Part shown: in pieces, positions 16,245 through 25,319 of the stretch | Position numbering within the stretch: the stretch's first letter is position 1 | How the letters are laid out: each line of letters begins with the position of its first letter | Assembly (NCBI RefSeq): GCF_014696315.1 | Contig: NZ_JACJPX010000066.1 | Span: 1 to 45,526 of the forward strand | Direction of reading: 5' to 3' | Source of the DNA: Calothrix membranacea FACHB-236 | Lineage (GTDB): Bacteria > Cyanobacteriota > Cyanobacteriia > Cyanobacteriales > Nostocaceae | DNA length: 45,526 nt | Made by a program: the position numbers and the translations under genes | Notes under the pieces: generated by a model | The model's database searches: none | What the model was told of the DNA's origin: nothing | Seen by the model: only the letters and a program-made list of their open reading frames with translations

Positions 16245-16646
16245 ATGGCGAGAAATATTGTAGCGGTTGAAAATTCAAAACAAGAAGCCCCCACTCCTGA
16301 GTTGCCTAGCGAATCTAATGAGTTCAAAGTTAACTATAATCCTGATGAAGGTATAGCTAGCTTTGAATTAAAAGATGGTACTCCAGTAGTAATGAAATCT
16401 CCTAAAACAAGACAGTTTCTTTTGCTGGAGAGCTTTATGAATTCTGCAGAGCCAGAGTATAAAAGTGTTTCCTTTATGGGAGTCAAATTAGCATCACTTT
16501 GTATCACTAAGTTTGGTAACAGAGATAGTGTTACATTTGATGATCTGCTGGATGAATTGGACTTTACTGACCTCGAGAGGTTGGCAGCAGCCATTTCTTG
16601 CTTTCAAGATAAACTTGATGCTATTGCAAGCAAAGCTGTACATTAG
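16245..16646 (+). CDS. tail assembly chaperone, first frame
   Basis: 133 aa. Small acidic protein between the tube and tape-measure genes, the conserved place of the tail assembly chaperone. It has a Pro/Glu-rich N-terminus, a strand-rich middle (V-M-K-S-P-K-T-R-Q-F-L-L-L-E-S-F) and a helical C-terminus. It overlaps a second open frame, as in gpG/gpGT of lambda. The chaperone is thought to wrap the tape measure during tail assembly. Confidence 0.8.
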   Translation: MARNIVAVENSKQEAPTPELPSESNEFKVNYNPDEGIASFELKDGTPVVMKSPKTRQFLLLESFMNSAEPEYKSVSFMGVKLASLCITKFGNRDSVTFDDLLDELDFTDLERLAAAISCFQDKLDAIASKAVH

Positions 16647-16872
16647 TGTTCAACCTCTCCCTGCATTTACAGTAAACAGCTTATTACAAAATTTGATGAT
16701 AGCTTGCGGTGGAAAAATAACCGAAGCTTACTTTAAGCTCTTGGATACAGAAATATCTGATTGCTTATACCACTTATATTTGTTCATTGATTTAAAAGAA
16801 AAACAAGCTCCCCCAGAGAAGAAATTGGAGCAGTGGGATATGCAGGGAGTAGAGTTCTTAGATGCCGAATAA
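16513..16872 (+). CDS. tail assembly chaperone, second frame (frameshift extension)
   Basis: The +1 (equivalently -2) frame relative to the first chaperone gene is open from 16492 to 16872 with no ATG start; the earliest candidate is a TTG at 16513. Real protein-like sequence begins after the first gene's stop (S-V-Q-P-L-P-A-F-T-V-N-S-L-L-Q-N-L-M ... K-K-L-E-Q-W-D). Phage Mu uses a -2 frameshift at the same gene position, so a fusion product is the best reading. No canonical slippery heptamer is obvious. It overlaps the tape-measure start by 11 bp. Confidence 0.65.
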   Translation: MVTEIVLHLMICWMNWTLLTSRGWQQPFLAFKINLMLLQAKLYISVQPLPAFTVNSLLQNLMIACGGKITEAYFKLLDTEISDCLYHLYLFIDLKEKQAPPEKKLEQWDMQGVEFLDAE

Positions 16873-19015
16873 CAACACGGTTACTATACAATTAAACGCC
16901 AAAGATGCTGCCTCTGGCGTGATTAATAACCTGAATAAGAGTTTAGAAGGTGCTACCTTCCGGGCGCAATTACTATCCCAAACATTGTTTGCTGGTGTGT
17001 CTGCTGGGTTGTCAGCTCTAAACTCTAAATTCAAAGAAGCAGCCGATTTACAACTAAATAATATTACTGCTGCTTCCACTTATGCAGCTCTAACTGGTAG
17101 AAGCTTTAAAGATTCAGAACAAGTTTTTGCTGTATTAGATGCAAGATTAAATAAGATTGCTGCAGCTTTACCTGGCTCCACACAAGCATATAAAGACCTA
17201 GCACTAGGTATTCAAGATAATCTAGTCCCAGCGTTCGTTGATGCCAATGGTGTCTTAAATGAAGGTGCATTCCTTGATGGTTTAACAGAAATAACCAGAG
17301 GAATGGGCTTCTTAGCTGCTGCTTCTAATGTGGCTAGTAAGGATGTCAGTAAGTTTACAGCCCAGTTCCTGGGAGGTGCTTCTAAAGGGCAGTTACAACA
17401 ATTACTATTTCATGAAAAAAACCCTGCATTCCTTGCTCTAGTAGACAAGAAATTAGCTGAGTCCGGCAAGAGGCTAGAGCAATTAACAGTAAAAGAAAGG
17501 GCAGAAATATTAAAAGCTGTCCAAGCTCAATTAGTTACCCCAGAAACCATTAATGCAGCATCCAATTCTGTAAGCGGGCTGCTAGAATCACTCAAGGATA
17601 AATTATTTAATCCTTCACAAGGTGTCTTCGGGTTGCTGAGGGATTTGGATGAAAAGACAAAAGATAATCAGTCTGTTTTAAGTGCATTCAATGACACTCT
17701 AAAGGCTCTGATTGGTAATGATGGTCTATTTGCTGCTATAGGTAAAACTCTTAGTTTACTAGGAATCAAAGACACGGCTTTCCTTGATGCCTTGCGGGGT
17801 GGAATTCTAAATTTTACAGAACAGGTTAGTAAATTAGATGCCTTCTTTACGGGAGTAAATTTAGAGGCGGAGTTAACAGGAAAAAGCCCCGCAAATATAT
17901 TATTCGAGAAAATCAGAGAAGGGATTGCCAATATTGATTTTAAAAGTATAGGTGGCTCTTTATCTAATTTCTTTAAAAACACCAACTTTAAAGGCATAGG
18001 TTCTTCCCTATCAGGCATAATTAATCCTTTAATCAGTGGTTTAGGCTCCATAGATTATGCAGCCATATTCTCTTCTATTGGACAAGCCGCTTCAGAATTT
18101 CTGAAAGGTTTCAAAATAGACGGGTCTAAACTTACCGGACTGCTGGACAAACTTATAGAAGGAATTAATTCAATTGACTGGAGTGCTTTATTCCAAGTTA
18201 TAGGCGTTGTTTTAGCCCTTATTACAAATATATTGGCTCAAGTTCTGACTAAGCTTGATTGGGGCAAAATATTAAATGGTTTGCTTGATGGTTTGGGTAT
18301 ATTCCTAGCCGCGCTAGATTGGGGAGCCATAGCAAAAATTGCTGGAGCAATTCTTCTAGGAGCATTCGCAGTTGGATTAGCAGGGCTGGCTGCAACTCTA
18401 CTGGGTGTGCCAACTCTTGTTATTGGGGGTATTGTTGCTTTAGTAGTAGGTCTTATTGCTGTAATTAAAGTCAAGTGGAAAGATATAACTGAAGCATTTA
18501 ATAACTTCTGGAATTTCATAGTAGAAGGATTCGAGAATCTCAAGAAAGATGCTGTAACTGTGTGGAATAGAACTATCAGCACAGTCTTAGGATTCTTTAA
18601 TGCCGTTCAACAGTATTTTACTGATTTAATATCAAAAATCCCAGGGCTTAACCAAACACCAAATACAGCTAATTCCGGGCTAAGTTCTGGAATAGCTGCT
18701 GGAGCAGAAGCTGCAATACCTAACGCAGCATCCGGGATGTCTAATGGTTTATTAGCGGCTCTTGTTAGAGAAAGAAGAAATGCACCCCCTGGTTCCGGGT
18801 TGGTTGTTGCTAACACTTCAGAAGCAATACTCACACGACAGCAGCAAGCTAATTTACTTAATAATTTTGGTGGTAGAGGCGGATTAAATATAGGAAATAT
18901 CACCATATACACTCAAGCCACAGATGCTGAGAGCATAGCCAGAGATATAGGCAATTTCCTCACGAGAGAGTATGAGAAATACTCCCAAACACATTTTTCA
19001 ACCGCTACAACATAA
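16862..19015 (+). CDS. tail tape measure protein
   Basis: 717 aa, the longest gene in the window, as expected for the protein that sets tail length. Long helical stretches occupy residues 1-400. A very hydrophobic block lies at ~480-540 (A-K-I-A-G-A-I-L-L-G-A-F-A-V-G-L-A-G-L-A, then a second V/L/I/G-rich segment). After that come W-K-D-I-T-E-A-F-N-N-F-W and a Gly-rich tail. It follows the chaperone frames and ends at a strong terminator. Confidence 0.92.
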   Translation: MPNNNTVTIQLNAKDAASGVINNLNKSLEGATFRAQLLSQTLFAGVSAGLSALNSKFKEAADLQLNNITAASTYAALTGRSFKDSEQVFAVLDARLNKIAAALPGSTQAYKDLALGIQDNLVPAFVDANGVLNEGAFLDGLTEITRGMGFLAAASNVASKDVSKFTAQFLGGASKGQLQQLLFHEKNPAFLALVDKKLAESGKRLEQLTVKERAEILKAVQAQLVTPETINAASNSVSGLLESLKDKLFNPSQGVFGLLRDLDEKTKDNQSVLSAFNDTLKALIGNDGLFAAIGKTLSLLGIKDTAFLDALRGGILNFTEQVSKLDAFFTGVNLEAELTGKSPANILFEKIREGIANIDFKSIGGSLSNFFKNTNFKGIGSSLSGIINPLISGLGSIDYAAIFSSIGQAASEFLKGFKIDGSKLTGLLDKLIEGINSIDWSALFQVIGVVLALITNILAQVLTKLDWGKILNGLLDGLGIFLAALDWGAIAKIAGAILLGAFAVGLAGLAATLLGVPTLVIGGIVALVVGLIAVIKVKWKDITEAFNNFWNFIVEGFENLKKDAVTVWNRTISTVLGFFNAVQQYFTDLISKIPGLNQTPNTANSGLSSGIAAGAEAAIPNAASGMSNGLLAALVRERRNAPPGSGLVVANTSEAILTRQQQANLLNNFGGRGGLNIGNITIYTQATDAESIARDIGNFLTREYEKYSQTHFSTATT

Positions 19016-19019
19016 CAAC

Positions 19020-19053
19020 CTCCCCTACTACTAAAAAGTAGGGGAGTTTTTTT
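19020..19053 (+). terminator. intrinsic terminator after tape measure gene
   Basis: CTCCCCTACT and AGTAGGGGAG form a perfect 10-bp stem with a 7-base loop, followed by seven T (19047-19053). It begins 5 bp after the tape-measure stop. It must be partial or suppressed if the baseplate genes share the late transcript. Confidence 0.9.
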
Positions 19054-19066
19054 ATATTCAACAACT

Positions 19067-19843
19067 ATGAATGAAGCAGTAATTTCTGGTTTAAATCCAG
19101 CAGATAAGGTTGAAGGTATTTATGCTTATCTCGTGGATGAATTAAATAAATCTGTTTTTACTTTTCTCTATAATCCAGAAGAAAAGTCATACTCAAGACA
19201 AGCCAAATATGACGAAGGGACTGCAGCATTAACATCCACACCTTCACAATTCTATCGCTGTACAAAAGGCTTAACTCTCCAAATTACAGACCTAATATTA
19301 GAGAGTTATTCGCGCAGGAAGACCTGCCAACTACTTCTTGATAGATTACAAGCGTTGATGATTGCTGACCCCGCAAATGGCAAATATGCCCCATCTCCTG
19401 TTTATTTTAAATGGGGGAAGGATTCATTCGGGCCTGCCGTCATTACTGACTTAAGTTGGAAAGAGACAAGTTGGTTAAATGGAGAGGTTGCATCAGCAAG
19501 AGTTGATATAACTTTCCTAGAAATACCATTAAGCCAATTACCTAATAAAGCTATAGCAGAAACCTCCGAGAATCGCCTTAAAACAGCTTTGAATAAATCA
19601 AAAGTATTAACAGATAGGCAGAAGGAAGACGCTGCTTCCAAGGCTAAAAAATGGCTAAATCAGAATATAAAAAAGCTGCCAGAGACTATCTCCTCTATTG
19701 TGAGGATTAACAACTATAAATTATCTACATCCAATAGTGGTGTAGTGACTTTATTCAATTCCAAATCTCAAACTCTTGGGACAATTGGCACCTACAAGGA
19801 TGGTGTTTTGAATACCAGTTCCAATACCTTGGGGGTTAAATAA
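19067..19843 (+). CDS. CIS-tube/gp53-like baseplate connector protein
   Basis: 258 aa. The N-terminal ~160 residues match the plan of contractile-injection-system tube-initiator proteins: a strand pair with F-T-F-L-Y-N-P-E, the run V-Y-F-K-W-G-K-D, and T-D-L-S-W-K-E-T-S-W then A-R-V-D-I-T-F-L-E-I-P. The C-terminus is basic and helical. It is followed with no gap by a LysM protein; in P2/Pvc-like systems these two functions are adjacent or fused. Confidence 0.8.
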   Translation: MNEAVISGLNPADKVEGIYAYLVDELNKSVFTFLYNPEEKSYSRQAKYDEGTAALTSTPSQFYRCTKGLTLQITDLILESYSRRKTCQLLLDRLQALMIADPANGKYAPSPVYFKWGKDSFGPAVITDLSWKETSWLNGEVASARVDITFLEIPLSQLPNKAIAETSENRLKTALNKSKVLTDRQKEDAASKAKKWLNQNIKKLPETISSIVRINNYKLSTSNSGVVTLFNSKSQTLGTIGTYKDGVLNTSSNTLGVK

Positions 19844-20152
19844 ATGGTCAGACCTACAACACTACAAATTAATGTTGGTGACTCACTGGCAAATATAGCT
19901 AATGAAGTTATGGGGGACTATTCTCAGTGGAGAGAATTAGCAGAAATGAATGACCTGGACATCTTTAAAGCTATAGAAATTGGCAGAACTATAAAAATTC
20001 CTACAGCTAAGGAAGTAGAAAACAGCCTCAAGAAAGCAGTTACTAATGAAGTAGATAAGGTACTAAAGGATTTAGATTTAACCTCACTTACTAAGAGTGT
20101 TGTTGACTCCATTGGCGAGAAGGAATGGCGCACAATCTCATGGGTACTATAA
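19844..20152 (+). CDS. LysM-domain tail protein (gpX/Pvc-like)
   Basis: 102 aa. Residues ~6-50 form a LysM fold (V-G-D-S-L-A-N-I-A-N-E-V-M-G-D-Y-S-Q-W-R-E-L-A-E-M-N-D, then I-G-R-T-I-K-I-P). A ~50-residue charged helix follows. In phage tails this domain sits in the baseplate, joining tube and hub. It starts directly after the CIS-tube gene and overlaps the hub gene by 28 bp. Confidence 0.88.
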   Translation: MVRPTTLQINVGDSLANIANEVMGDYSQWRELAEMNDLDIFKAIEIGRTIKIPTAKEVENSLKKAVTNEVDKVLKDLDLTSLTKSVVDSIGEKEWRTISWVL

Positions 20153-20730
20153 ATAGCAAACAATCACAAATGCTCATCGACCCCTACATTAAAGTAACTA
20201 TTGGCAAGTTAGGAGAACAAGCTGGGGATACTTTTACTATTGGTGACGGGAAGCTAATTAAAGCATCAGTAACTTTAGGGGAAGGTAAAGTTCAATCAAG
20301 CTGTAGCTTTACTGTATTGGATGCTGACAGAAGTTTAGTTGATAAGTATTTCACCTACGTTGAAAAAGTGGGTGGATTAGACACTGTAGAAGCCCCCAGC
20401 ACAGCACAAAACACAAATGTAAATTCTATTAGTAATCCAGTCATTGATGCCTCTGATAAGTCAGGCAGGGTGATTTTTGAAAGTACTAAAGCATCTCTGT
20501 TTAATGACCGTGTTGGTTCAAGGGGTAATAGGTTAGACCCTGATAATGTCTTGGGTTGTGCAATGAGATATAACAATCCATCGGCAGCAGGACAATTTGG
20601 CTCTGCAGGAATGATTGATTATCTAAAGTTTGGAGATAAAGTCAAAGTCACCAATTTAGATAATAACCGGAGCATTATTTGCGAAATACAAGATTGGGGG
20701 CCAAATCCTCGGCTTCTCAGATTGCGCTAG
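20125..20730 (+). CDS. short baseplate hub protein with double-psi beta-barrel domain
   Basis: 201 aa. Residues ~15-85 resemble the first beta domain of hub proteins (P-Y-I-K-V-T-I, then S-S-C-S-F-T-V-L-D-A-D-R). Residues ~120-195 look like an RlpA/3D-type double-psi beta-barrel: A-S-L-F-N-D-R-V-G-S, F-G-D-K-V-K-V-T-N-L-D-N, and E-I-Q-D190-W-G-P-N, the position of the catalytic Asp of such peptidoglycan-cleaving enzymes. The final strand (usually G-R-x-I-D-L) is missing: the frame ends after five unrelated residues, while the spike gene's frame continues in -1. Hub proteins are usually near 350 aa. Confidence 0.65.
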   Translation: MAHNLMGTINSKQSQMLIDPYIKVTIGKLGEQAGDTFTIGDGKLIKASVTLGEGKVQSSCSFTVLDADRSLVDKYFTYVEKVGGLDTVEAPSTAQNTNVNSISNPVIDASDKSGRVIFESTKASLFNDRVGSRGNRLDPDNVLGCAMRYNNPSAAGQFGSAGMIDYLKFGDKVKVTNLDNNRSIICEIQDWGPNPRLLRLR

Positions 20731-21407
20731 ACCAGCAGGGGAGACATCAGTACCCAGTCCTTGCTGTTGTGACTAACAATAGTGACCCGGAGAATAAGCG
20801 CAGGATTAAAGTATCTCTGCCATCTTCTCCGGGTTTAGAAAGTGATTGGTTGCGAAGATTATTGCCAAACCCTCAAGTAGACCCGCCACTACCTGCTGTG
20901 GGGCAGACTGTTTTAATTCTCTACGTTGATGGTGTGGAAACTAATGGTTTTTATCTATCAACAGTGAATGCAACCAATCCACCCAGAACTAAAGATTCTG
21001 CACAAAATGATTATTCAGAAGGCATCCCTGGCAACAGGGAGGTAGAAGTTGGTGGCAACGATACATTAACTGTCAGTGGTGAATTATCTACTGCTACCAA
21101 TAAAAATGCAACACACAAAGCCGAAGAAGACTTCAAAGTTGAAGTTAAGAAAAATATCTTGATGGAAGCTCTGCAAGCCATCACCTTAGTGGCAGCTCAG
21201 TATGTGATGCTGAAAGCTGGTCAGTGGTTTATTAAACTCTACAGTAATGGCACAACACAAATGGGTGGAGGAGTATTAACCATTGACTGCAGTGGTTTTG
21301 GTATTCATTTCGTAAACACAGGCACTATGTCTATTAATGGTAAGGAAATCGCTACTGTTGGAGCCGTGGATACGGATGGCGATACCATCACAAATAAGGG
21401 TTGGTAA
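20679..21407 (+). CDS. baseplate spike protein (gpV/gp5 type)
   Basis: 242 aa in the ORF, from TTG; the true start is unclear because no ATG or clear ribosome-binding site is near. An OB-fold lies at the start (Y-P-V-L-A-V-V-T-N-N-S-D-P-E-N-K-R-R-I-K-V-S-L-P, W-L-R-R-L-L-P, then P-P-L-P-A-V-G-Q-T-V-L-I-L). The C-terminus is a spike-like repeat region ending V-G-A-V-D-T-D-G-D-T-I-T. It forms the membrane-piercing tip. It overlaps the hub gene by 52 bp in the -1 frame with a G5 run in the overlap. Confidence 0.85.
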   Translation: MRNTRLGAKSSASQIALDQQGRHQYPVLAVVTNNSDPENKRRIKVSLPSSPGLESDWLRRLLPNPQVDPPLPAVGQTVLILYVDGVETNGFYLSTVNATNPPRTKDSAQNDYSEGIPGNREVEVGGNDTLTVSGELSTATNKNATHKAEEDFKVEVKKNILMEALQAITLVAAQYVMLKAGQWFIKLYSNGTTQMGGGVLTIDCSGFGIHFVNTGTMSINGKEIATVGAVDTDGDTITNKGW

Positions 21408-21439
21408 CACAATTAATTACGCAAACACTAATTATTAGA

Positions 21440-21784
21440 ATGGCAATCACAAAGGGGATTTCATTCCCATTAAGTATTAATCCTGTGCAAGGCACTTTAA
21501 ATGTAGCCCAGGAAGGGGATTTATTTAGAGGGCATATATTATCTTTTCTTTCTACCATGCCCCGTGAGCGAGTCATGCGTCCACAATATGGAATGCAAGA
21601 CCCACTGTTTGATTCAATCCAAGATATGACAACCATATCTGCTGAAATTAGAGAAGGATTAATCTCTTATATACCTGGAGTAGATTTTCAGGTAAATGGG
21701 AGCATTAATGATCAAGGTGAAGCAGTTATAACTGTCTACTGGAGTTATGAAGATAAGGATGAAACATTAGTGATTACGTTATGA
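21440..21784 (+). CDS. baseplate wedge protein (gp25/gpW-like)
   Basis: 114 aa from the ATG at 21440; the longer frame begins with a TTG inside the spike gene and is less likely. The pattern Q-E-G-D-L-F-R-G-H-I-L-S-F-L, then P-R-E-R-V-M-R-P-Q-Y-G-M-Q-D-P-L-F-D and a final strand pair is that of the gp25/lysozyme-like wedge family, which initiates sheath assembly. Its stop overlaps the next start (ATGA). Confidence 0.92.
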   Translation: MAITKGISFPLSINPVQGTLNVAQEGDLFRGHILSFLSTMPRERVMRPQYGMQDPLFDSIQDMTTISAEIREGLISYIPGVDFQVNGSINDQGEAVITVYWSYEDKDETLVITL

Positions 21785-22971
21785 GCGATATATCTTCAAT
21801 CCCATTGGACGACGTGGTGCTTGACCAAAGAAATGAAGAAGATTTGGTATCTCAAGCCCAGGTTCGAGTTTTTAACGCTTCCGAGGGTCAATTAAATGAC
21901 TTCTCAGAAAACTCACCTGTAGCTGCTTTAATCCAAGGTCAAGCCTTCGCAGGTTCAGAATTACTTTATTACATTAATAAATTACCCTTAGCTTTAGTTG
22001 TTCAATTCCTAAAAAATACTGGAGTAGAGCAATCTCTAGGCACTAAAGCAGTTACTACTTTAAACTTTACACTTACAGCCCCACAAAACACTCCTTTCAC
22101 AATCCCAGAAGGATTTGAAGTTGTTGATTCGTCTGGTACTTATTCATTCTTCACAGATGCAAACTTAGTAATTCCCCCAGGGCTTACCAGTGGTTCTGTA
22201 ACTGCTACAGCAGAGGAAGTTGGTAGCGCTTATAATTTATCTGCCTATACAATAACTAGCCCCACACAACCGCTAAGTTTCCTTTCCCAAGTAACTAACG
22301 TTCAGCCTGCAAGTGGTGGTACTGATGCTGAAACCTTAGACCAAACAATTGCTAGGGGATTAACAGAACTGCGAGTCAGAAGTCTTGTATCAGCCGATGA
22401 TTTTGAAATAGCTGCTGAGACTATCCTTGGTCAAGGTTCTGTTGCTAAGGCAATCGGGTTGCTATCTAAGAATAAAGCAGAAACCGAATTAGGTGCTGTA
22501 CATCTATTCCTACTTAATGCCAACCAGGAACCCGCTAACGACGCTCAAATCAATTTAGTTAGCAGTTCACTCAGCCGCAGAATTCAACTCGGTACACAGC
22601 TTTATATAAGCCCAATGGAGCTGCTAAATATTAGCGGTTCTTTGATTGCTCGGCTAACTCCTGGCGCAAATGTTGACCAAGTGGTAGCTGACTTGTGGGA
22701 AGCCTACCAGAATTACTTAAACCCATCCACCTACCCAGTTGGTCAAGATGTTCTCATGAATGAGGTGGAATATCACCTGCGATTAACTGGCGGAATAATT
22801 AATATTCAAACACTTAGCTTGAATGGCTCCCCGACCAACATAGCAATACCGAACGATTACACCCTGCCATACCCTTACAGCTTGTTCATTCAGCTAGTTG
22901 ACGATCGGGGTGTGATTTATGAATCTGTTCGGGGAAGCGGGGAGCCAGTCGATTTTATCGGTGAACTCTAA
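21781..22971 (+). CDS. baseplate J-like wedge protein
   Basis: 396 aa. It has the baseplate J family order: an N-terminal helical part (A-A-L-I-Q-G-Q-A-F-A-G-S-E-L-L-Y-Y-I-N-K-L), a beta domain with F-T-I-P-E-G-F-E-V, A-E-E-V-G-S-A-Y-N and a G-G-T-D-A-E-T-L motif, then R-S-L-V-S-A-D-D-F-E near the start of the C-terminal half. It is flanked by gp25-like and tail-protein-I genes, the standard order. Confidence 0.95.
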   Translation: MSDISSIPLDDVVLDQRNEEDLVSQAQVRVFNASEGQLNDFSENSPVAALIQGQAFAGSELLYYINKLPLALVVQFLKNTGVEQSLGTKAVTTLNFTLTAPQNTPFTIPEGFEVVDSSGTYSFFTDANLVIPPGLTSGSVTATAEEVGSAYNLSAYTITSPTQPLSFLSQVTNVQPASGGTDAETLDQTIARGLTELRVRSLVSADDFEIAAETILGQGSVAKAIGLLSKNKAETELGAVHLFLLNANQEPANDAQINLVSSSLSRRIQLGTQLYISPMELLNISGSLIARLTPGANVDQVVADLWEAYQNYLNPSTYPVGQDVLMNEVEYHLRLTGGIINIQTLSLNGSPTNIAIPNDYTLPYPYSLFIQLVDDRGVIYESVRGSGEPVDFIGEL

Positions 22972-23579
22972 TGCAAACTTATCAAGCCTGGGTTGTAGAA
23001 AAAGCCCCTATATTTTCACGATTACCAGAAGTTTACCGGGACAATCAAGTAACAGGTTATCTAACAACTTTCTGGGATGAATTATTAATTGCTACTAAAG
23101 ACAAAATTGATGATATTCCCAGACAACTCAACCCGCTGACTTGTGATGCTAATTGGTTAGATTTTCTTGCTCCTTTATGTGGCTTCACAGGAATCTATTG
23201 GGATAAGAACTGGCTGGAGAGTCACAAGCGGAATCTTCTATTTAATTCCTATACAAAGATTTGGAATAATAAAGGTTCCAGAGAATGCCTCAGCACAGTT
23301 TTGCGATGCTTTGATATAGCACATGAGATTGCATCCAAAGGTGATTTCATATTCGGGCAAAGCAAATTGGGGGTAGACCCATTAGGCAGGAGTTCCTGGG
23401 AGTATGTCATTTACTTAAAGGAACTCTACAGAGACACCCCCGTAGTTAATTTAGTAAATAAATTGAATACTTTATTTGGCCCATGCTGGTGCAGGTCGGA
23501 AATCCAATTCAACGATTCTGTGATTAAGGATTACCTACTTGTAGATGACACTCAACTCTTCACCTACATTCTGCTGTAA
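22971..23579 (+). CDS. tail protein I (baseplate wedge, gpI-like)
   Basis: 202 aa. F-S-R-L-P-E-V-Y-R-D opens the protein and L-A-P-L-C-G-F-T, R-N-L-L-F-N-S-Y and W-N-N-K-G-S-R-E-C-L follow, the signature of the P2 gpI family: a helical wedge component that links baseplate and fibre. It overlaps the J gene by one base. The C-terminal ~40 residues (C-W-C-R-S-E-I) may contact the first fibre. Confidence 0.9.
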   Translation: MQTYQAWVVEKAPIFSRLPEVYRDNQVTGYLTTFWDELLIATKDKIDDIPRQLNPLTCDANWLDFLAPLCGFTGIYWDKNWLESHKRNLLFNSYTKIWNNKGSRECLSTVLRCFDIAHEIASKGDFIFGQSKLGVDPLGRSSWEYVIYLKELYRDTPVVNLVNKLNTLFGPCWCRSEIQFNDSVIKDYLLVDDTQLFTYILL

Positions 23580-23600
23580 GTTTAATTTAAATTTTTAAAA

Positions 23601-25298
23601 ATGACTCAAATATTAGGAACATTCCTCGATTCTGGGGGTAGCCCTATAACTGGTAAGTTAAGGGTTACTTTGTCAGGGACAATGATGGATATTTCTCCTG
23701 ACCCAGACACAATTACTGTTGTTGAGCCAAAGTTATTTACTATCACCAGTGGTGTTGTAGATATAAATCTACAGGAATCTGAAACTAAGAAAATCACTTA
23801 CAGGTTTGAATTCTTCAAAACTGATGGAGATGGTAATTTAATTGAGCCTGCGCTCTTGGATTTCTACGCTTTAGTTCCCAACTCAACCCCCGTTCAGCTA
23901 GGAACTTTAGTTCCTACTGGAATGGTAAATGATGTACTGGACACCGGGGCATTACGCATTGCTCAAATCATTGCTGCTGACCCTAACTTATCAGCTAACA
24001 TTGGTGGGCCTTTCCCTCGTGGTGATTATAACTCCGCCACAACTTACCGATATCGGGATTTAGTAGTTTACCTAAATAGAACTTATATCTTCAGGAACAC
24101 AACACCAGCCGTAGGTATTCCTCCTACAAACAGCGCTTACTGGATGTTAATTCCTGTGGAGCCTAATGGAGAATTAATTCTGGGTTCTGCGGAGCCTTAT
24201 GGTTCGAGTTGGAATGGTTCAGGATTAGCCGCAAGTCAGAATTCTATTTACAACAAAATAGAATCAATTGCTAGCGATATTACTCTAAAAGCTAAAGTCA
24301 ATACACCTACATTTACTGGTGTTTCTAACTTCAACAATACTCTTAGGGTTACGCCAGCAAGCACTGGATCTCCCGGCGTTTATAATCCTGGGTTGGAAGT
24401 AAGATCAGCTAGCGGGTCACGTTCTGTTATTAGATTTAGCAGTAACACAGGCATCCCAAGATGGGAAATATTCAAAGACGCTACTGGTGAATCTGGCTCT
24501 AATGTTGGTTCAAATCTCACTATCAATGCTTACGATGATGCTGGCAATCTCATAGGTTACTGCATCAATATTGACCGTGCAACAAGAGCTGTTAATGTAT
24601 CAACACCAGCAGGTGGGGATGACAGTACACGAGTAGCCAACACTGCTTGGGTTCGGGACTTGATATCTACCCTTGCTCCACTAAATAGCCCAATATTCAC
24701 AGGTAGTCCTAAATCAACAACTCCTAACACTTCTGACAACTCAACCAGGATAGCCACTACAGCATATATTAAGAATGCTCTTGCTCTTTATGCCCCAAAC
24801 AGTAATCCAACTTTCTATGGTGTTTCTACATTCAGCGGTAGTGCAACATTTAATGGGGCAACTACTTTTAGCACCACAATTACTGTTAACCCAACTGGTG
24901 TTTATACTCCTGGGTTAGATATTCGAGCAAATTCTAACTCAAGGTCTTGTGTTAGGTTCTCTAACAATTCCGGTTCAATTCGTTGGGAAATTCTAAAATC
25001 TCAGGATGCAGAATCAGGCAGCAATGTTGGTTCTGATTTTGTTATTACTCGACATGACGATGCTGGTAGTTATTTAGATTACTCAATTGCAATCGCACGC
25101 AACACAGGTAATATCATCCTAAATGACAATACGAAAGTTAATGGTAATTTGGACTGCACAAGCCTTACCACTACCCTAGTAGCTGATTTCTCCTCATCTG
25201 CAACTGGTAATCCAGGAGATATTAAATTCTCTCCTAACTATTTGTACGTGTGTACGGCTACTAACACATGGAAAAGGGTAGCTCTGAGTGCATTTTAA
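23601..25298 (+). CDS. tail fibre protein with duplicated domain
   Basis: 565 aa, the first fibre after the baseplate. The N-terminal ~190 residues are a beta domain with a chitin-binding-like W/Y motif near Y-R-Y-R-D-L-V-V-Y. Two related ~110-residue segments follow (~245-330 and ~415-500), each with G-V-Y-P-G-L-(E/D)-(V/I)-R, S-R-S-x-(I/V)-R-F-S and (E)-S-G-S-N-V-G-S. Phage-fibre segments of the S-T-R-V-A-(N/T)-T-A type link them. The duplication and Ser/Thr/Asn richness fit a trimeric fibre shaft. Confidence 0.8.
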   Translation: MTQILGTFLDSGGSPITGKLRVTLSGTMMDISPDPDTITVVEPKLFTITSGVVDINLQESETKKITYRFEFFKTDGDGNLIEPALLDFYALVPNSTPVQLGTLVPTGMVNDVLDTGALRIAQIIAADPNLSANIGGPFPRGDYNSATTYRYRDLVVYLNRTYIFRNTTPAVGIPPTNSAYWMLIPVEPNGELILGSAEPYGSSWNGSGLAASQNSIYNKIESIASDITLKAKVNTPTFTGVSNFNNTLRVTPASTGSPGVYNPGLEVRSASGSRSVIRFSSNTGIPRWEIFKDATGESGSNVGSNLTINAYDDAGNLIGYCINIDRATRAVNVSTPAGGDDSTRVANTAWVRDLISTLAPLNSPIFTGSPKSTTPNTSDNSTRIATTAYIKNALALYAPNSNPTFYGVSTFSGSATFNGATTFSTTITVNPTGVYTPGLDIRANSNSRSCVRFSNNSGSIRWEILKSQDAESGSNVGSDFVITRHDDAGSYLDYSIAIARNTGNIILNDNTKVNGNLDCTSLTTTLVADFSSSATGNPGDIKFSPNYLYVCTATNTWKRVALSAF

Positions 25299-25319
25299 TT
25301 AATTTGTGAATAAATAAAT

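Noticed and set aside
17668-18912. Minus-strand frames across the tape measure gene
   Set aside because: They are shadow frames of a long helical gene and have low-complexity Pro/Leu-rich translations.
20125-20730. Reading the hub gene as a complete RlpA-type lytic transglycosylase
   Set aside because: The barrel lacks its last strand and has no signal peptide, and the N-terminus resembles a baseplate hub domain.
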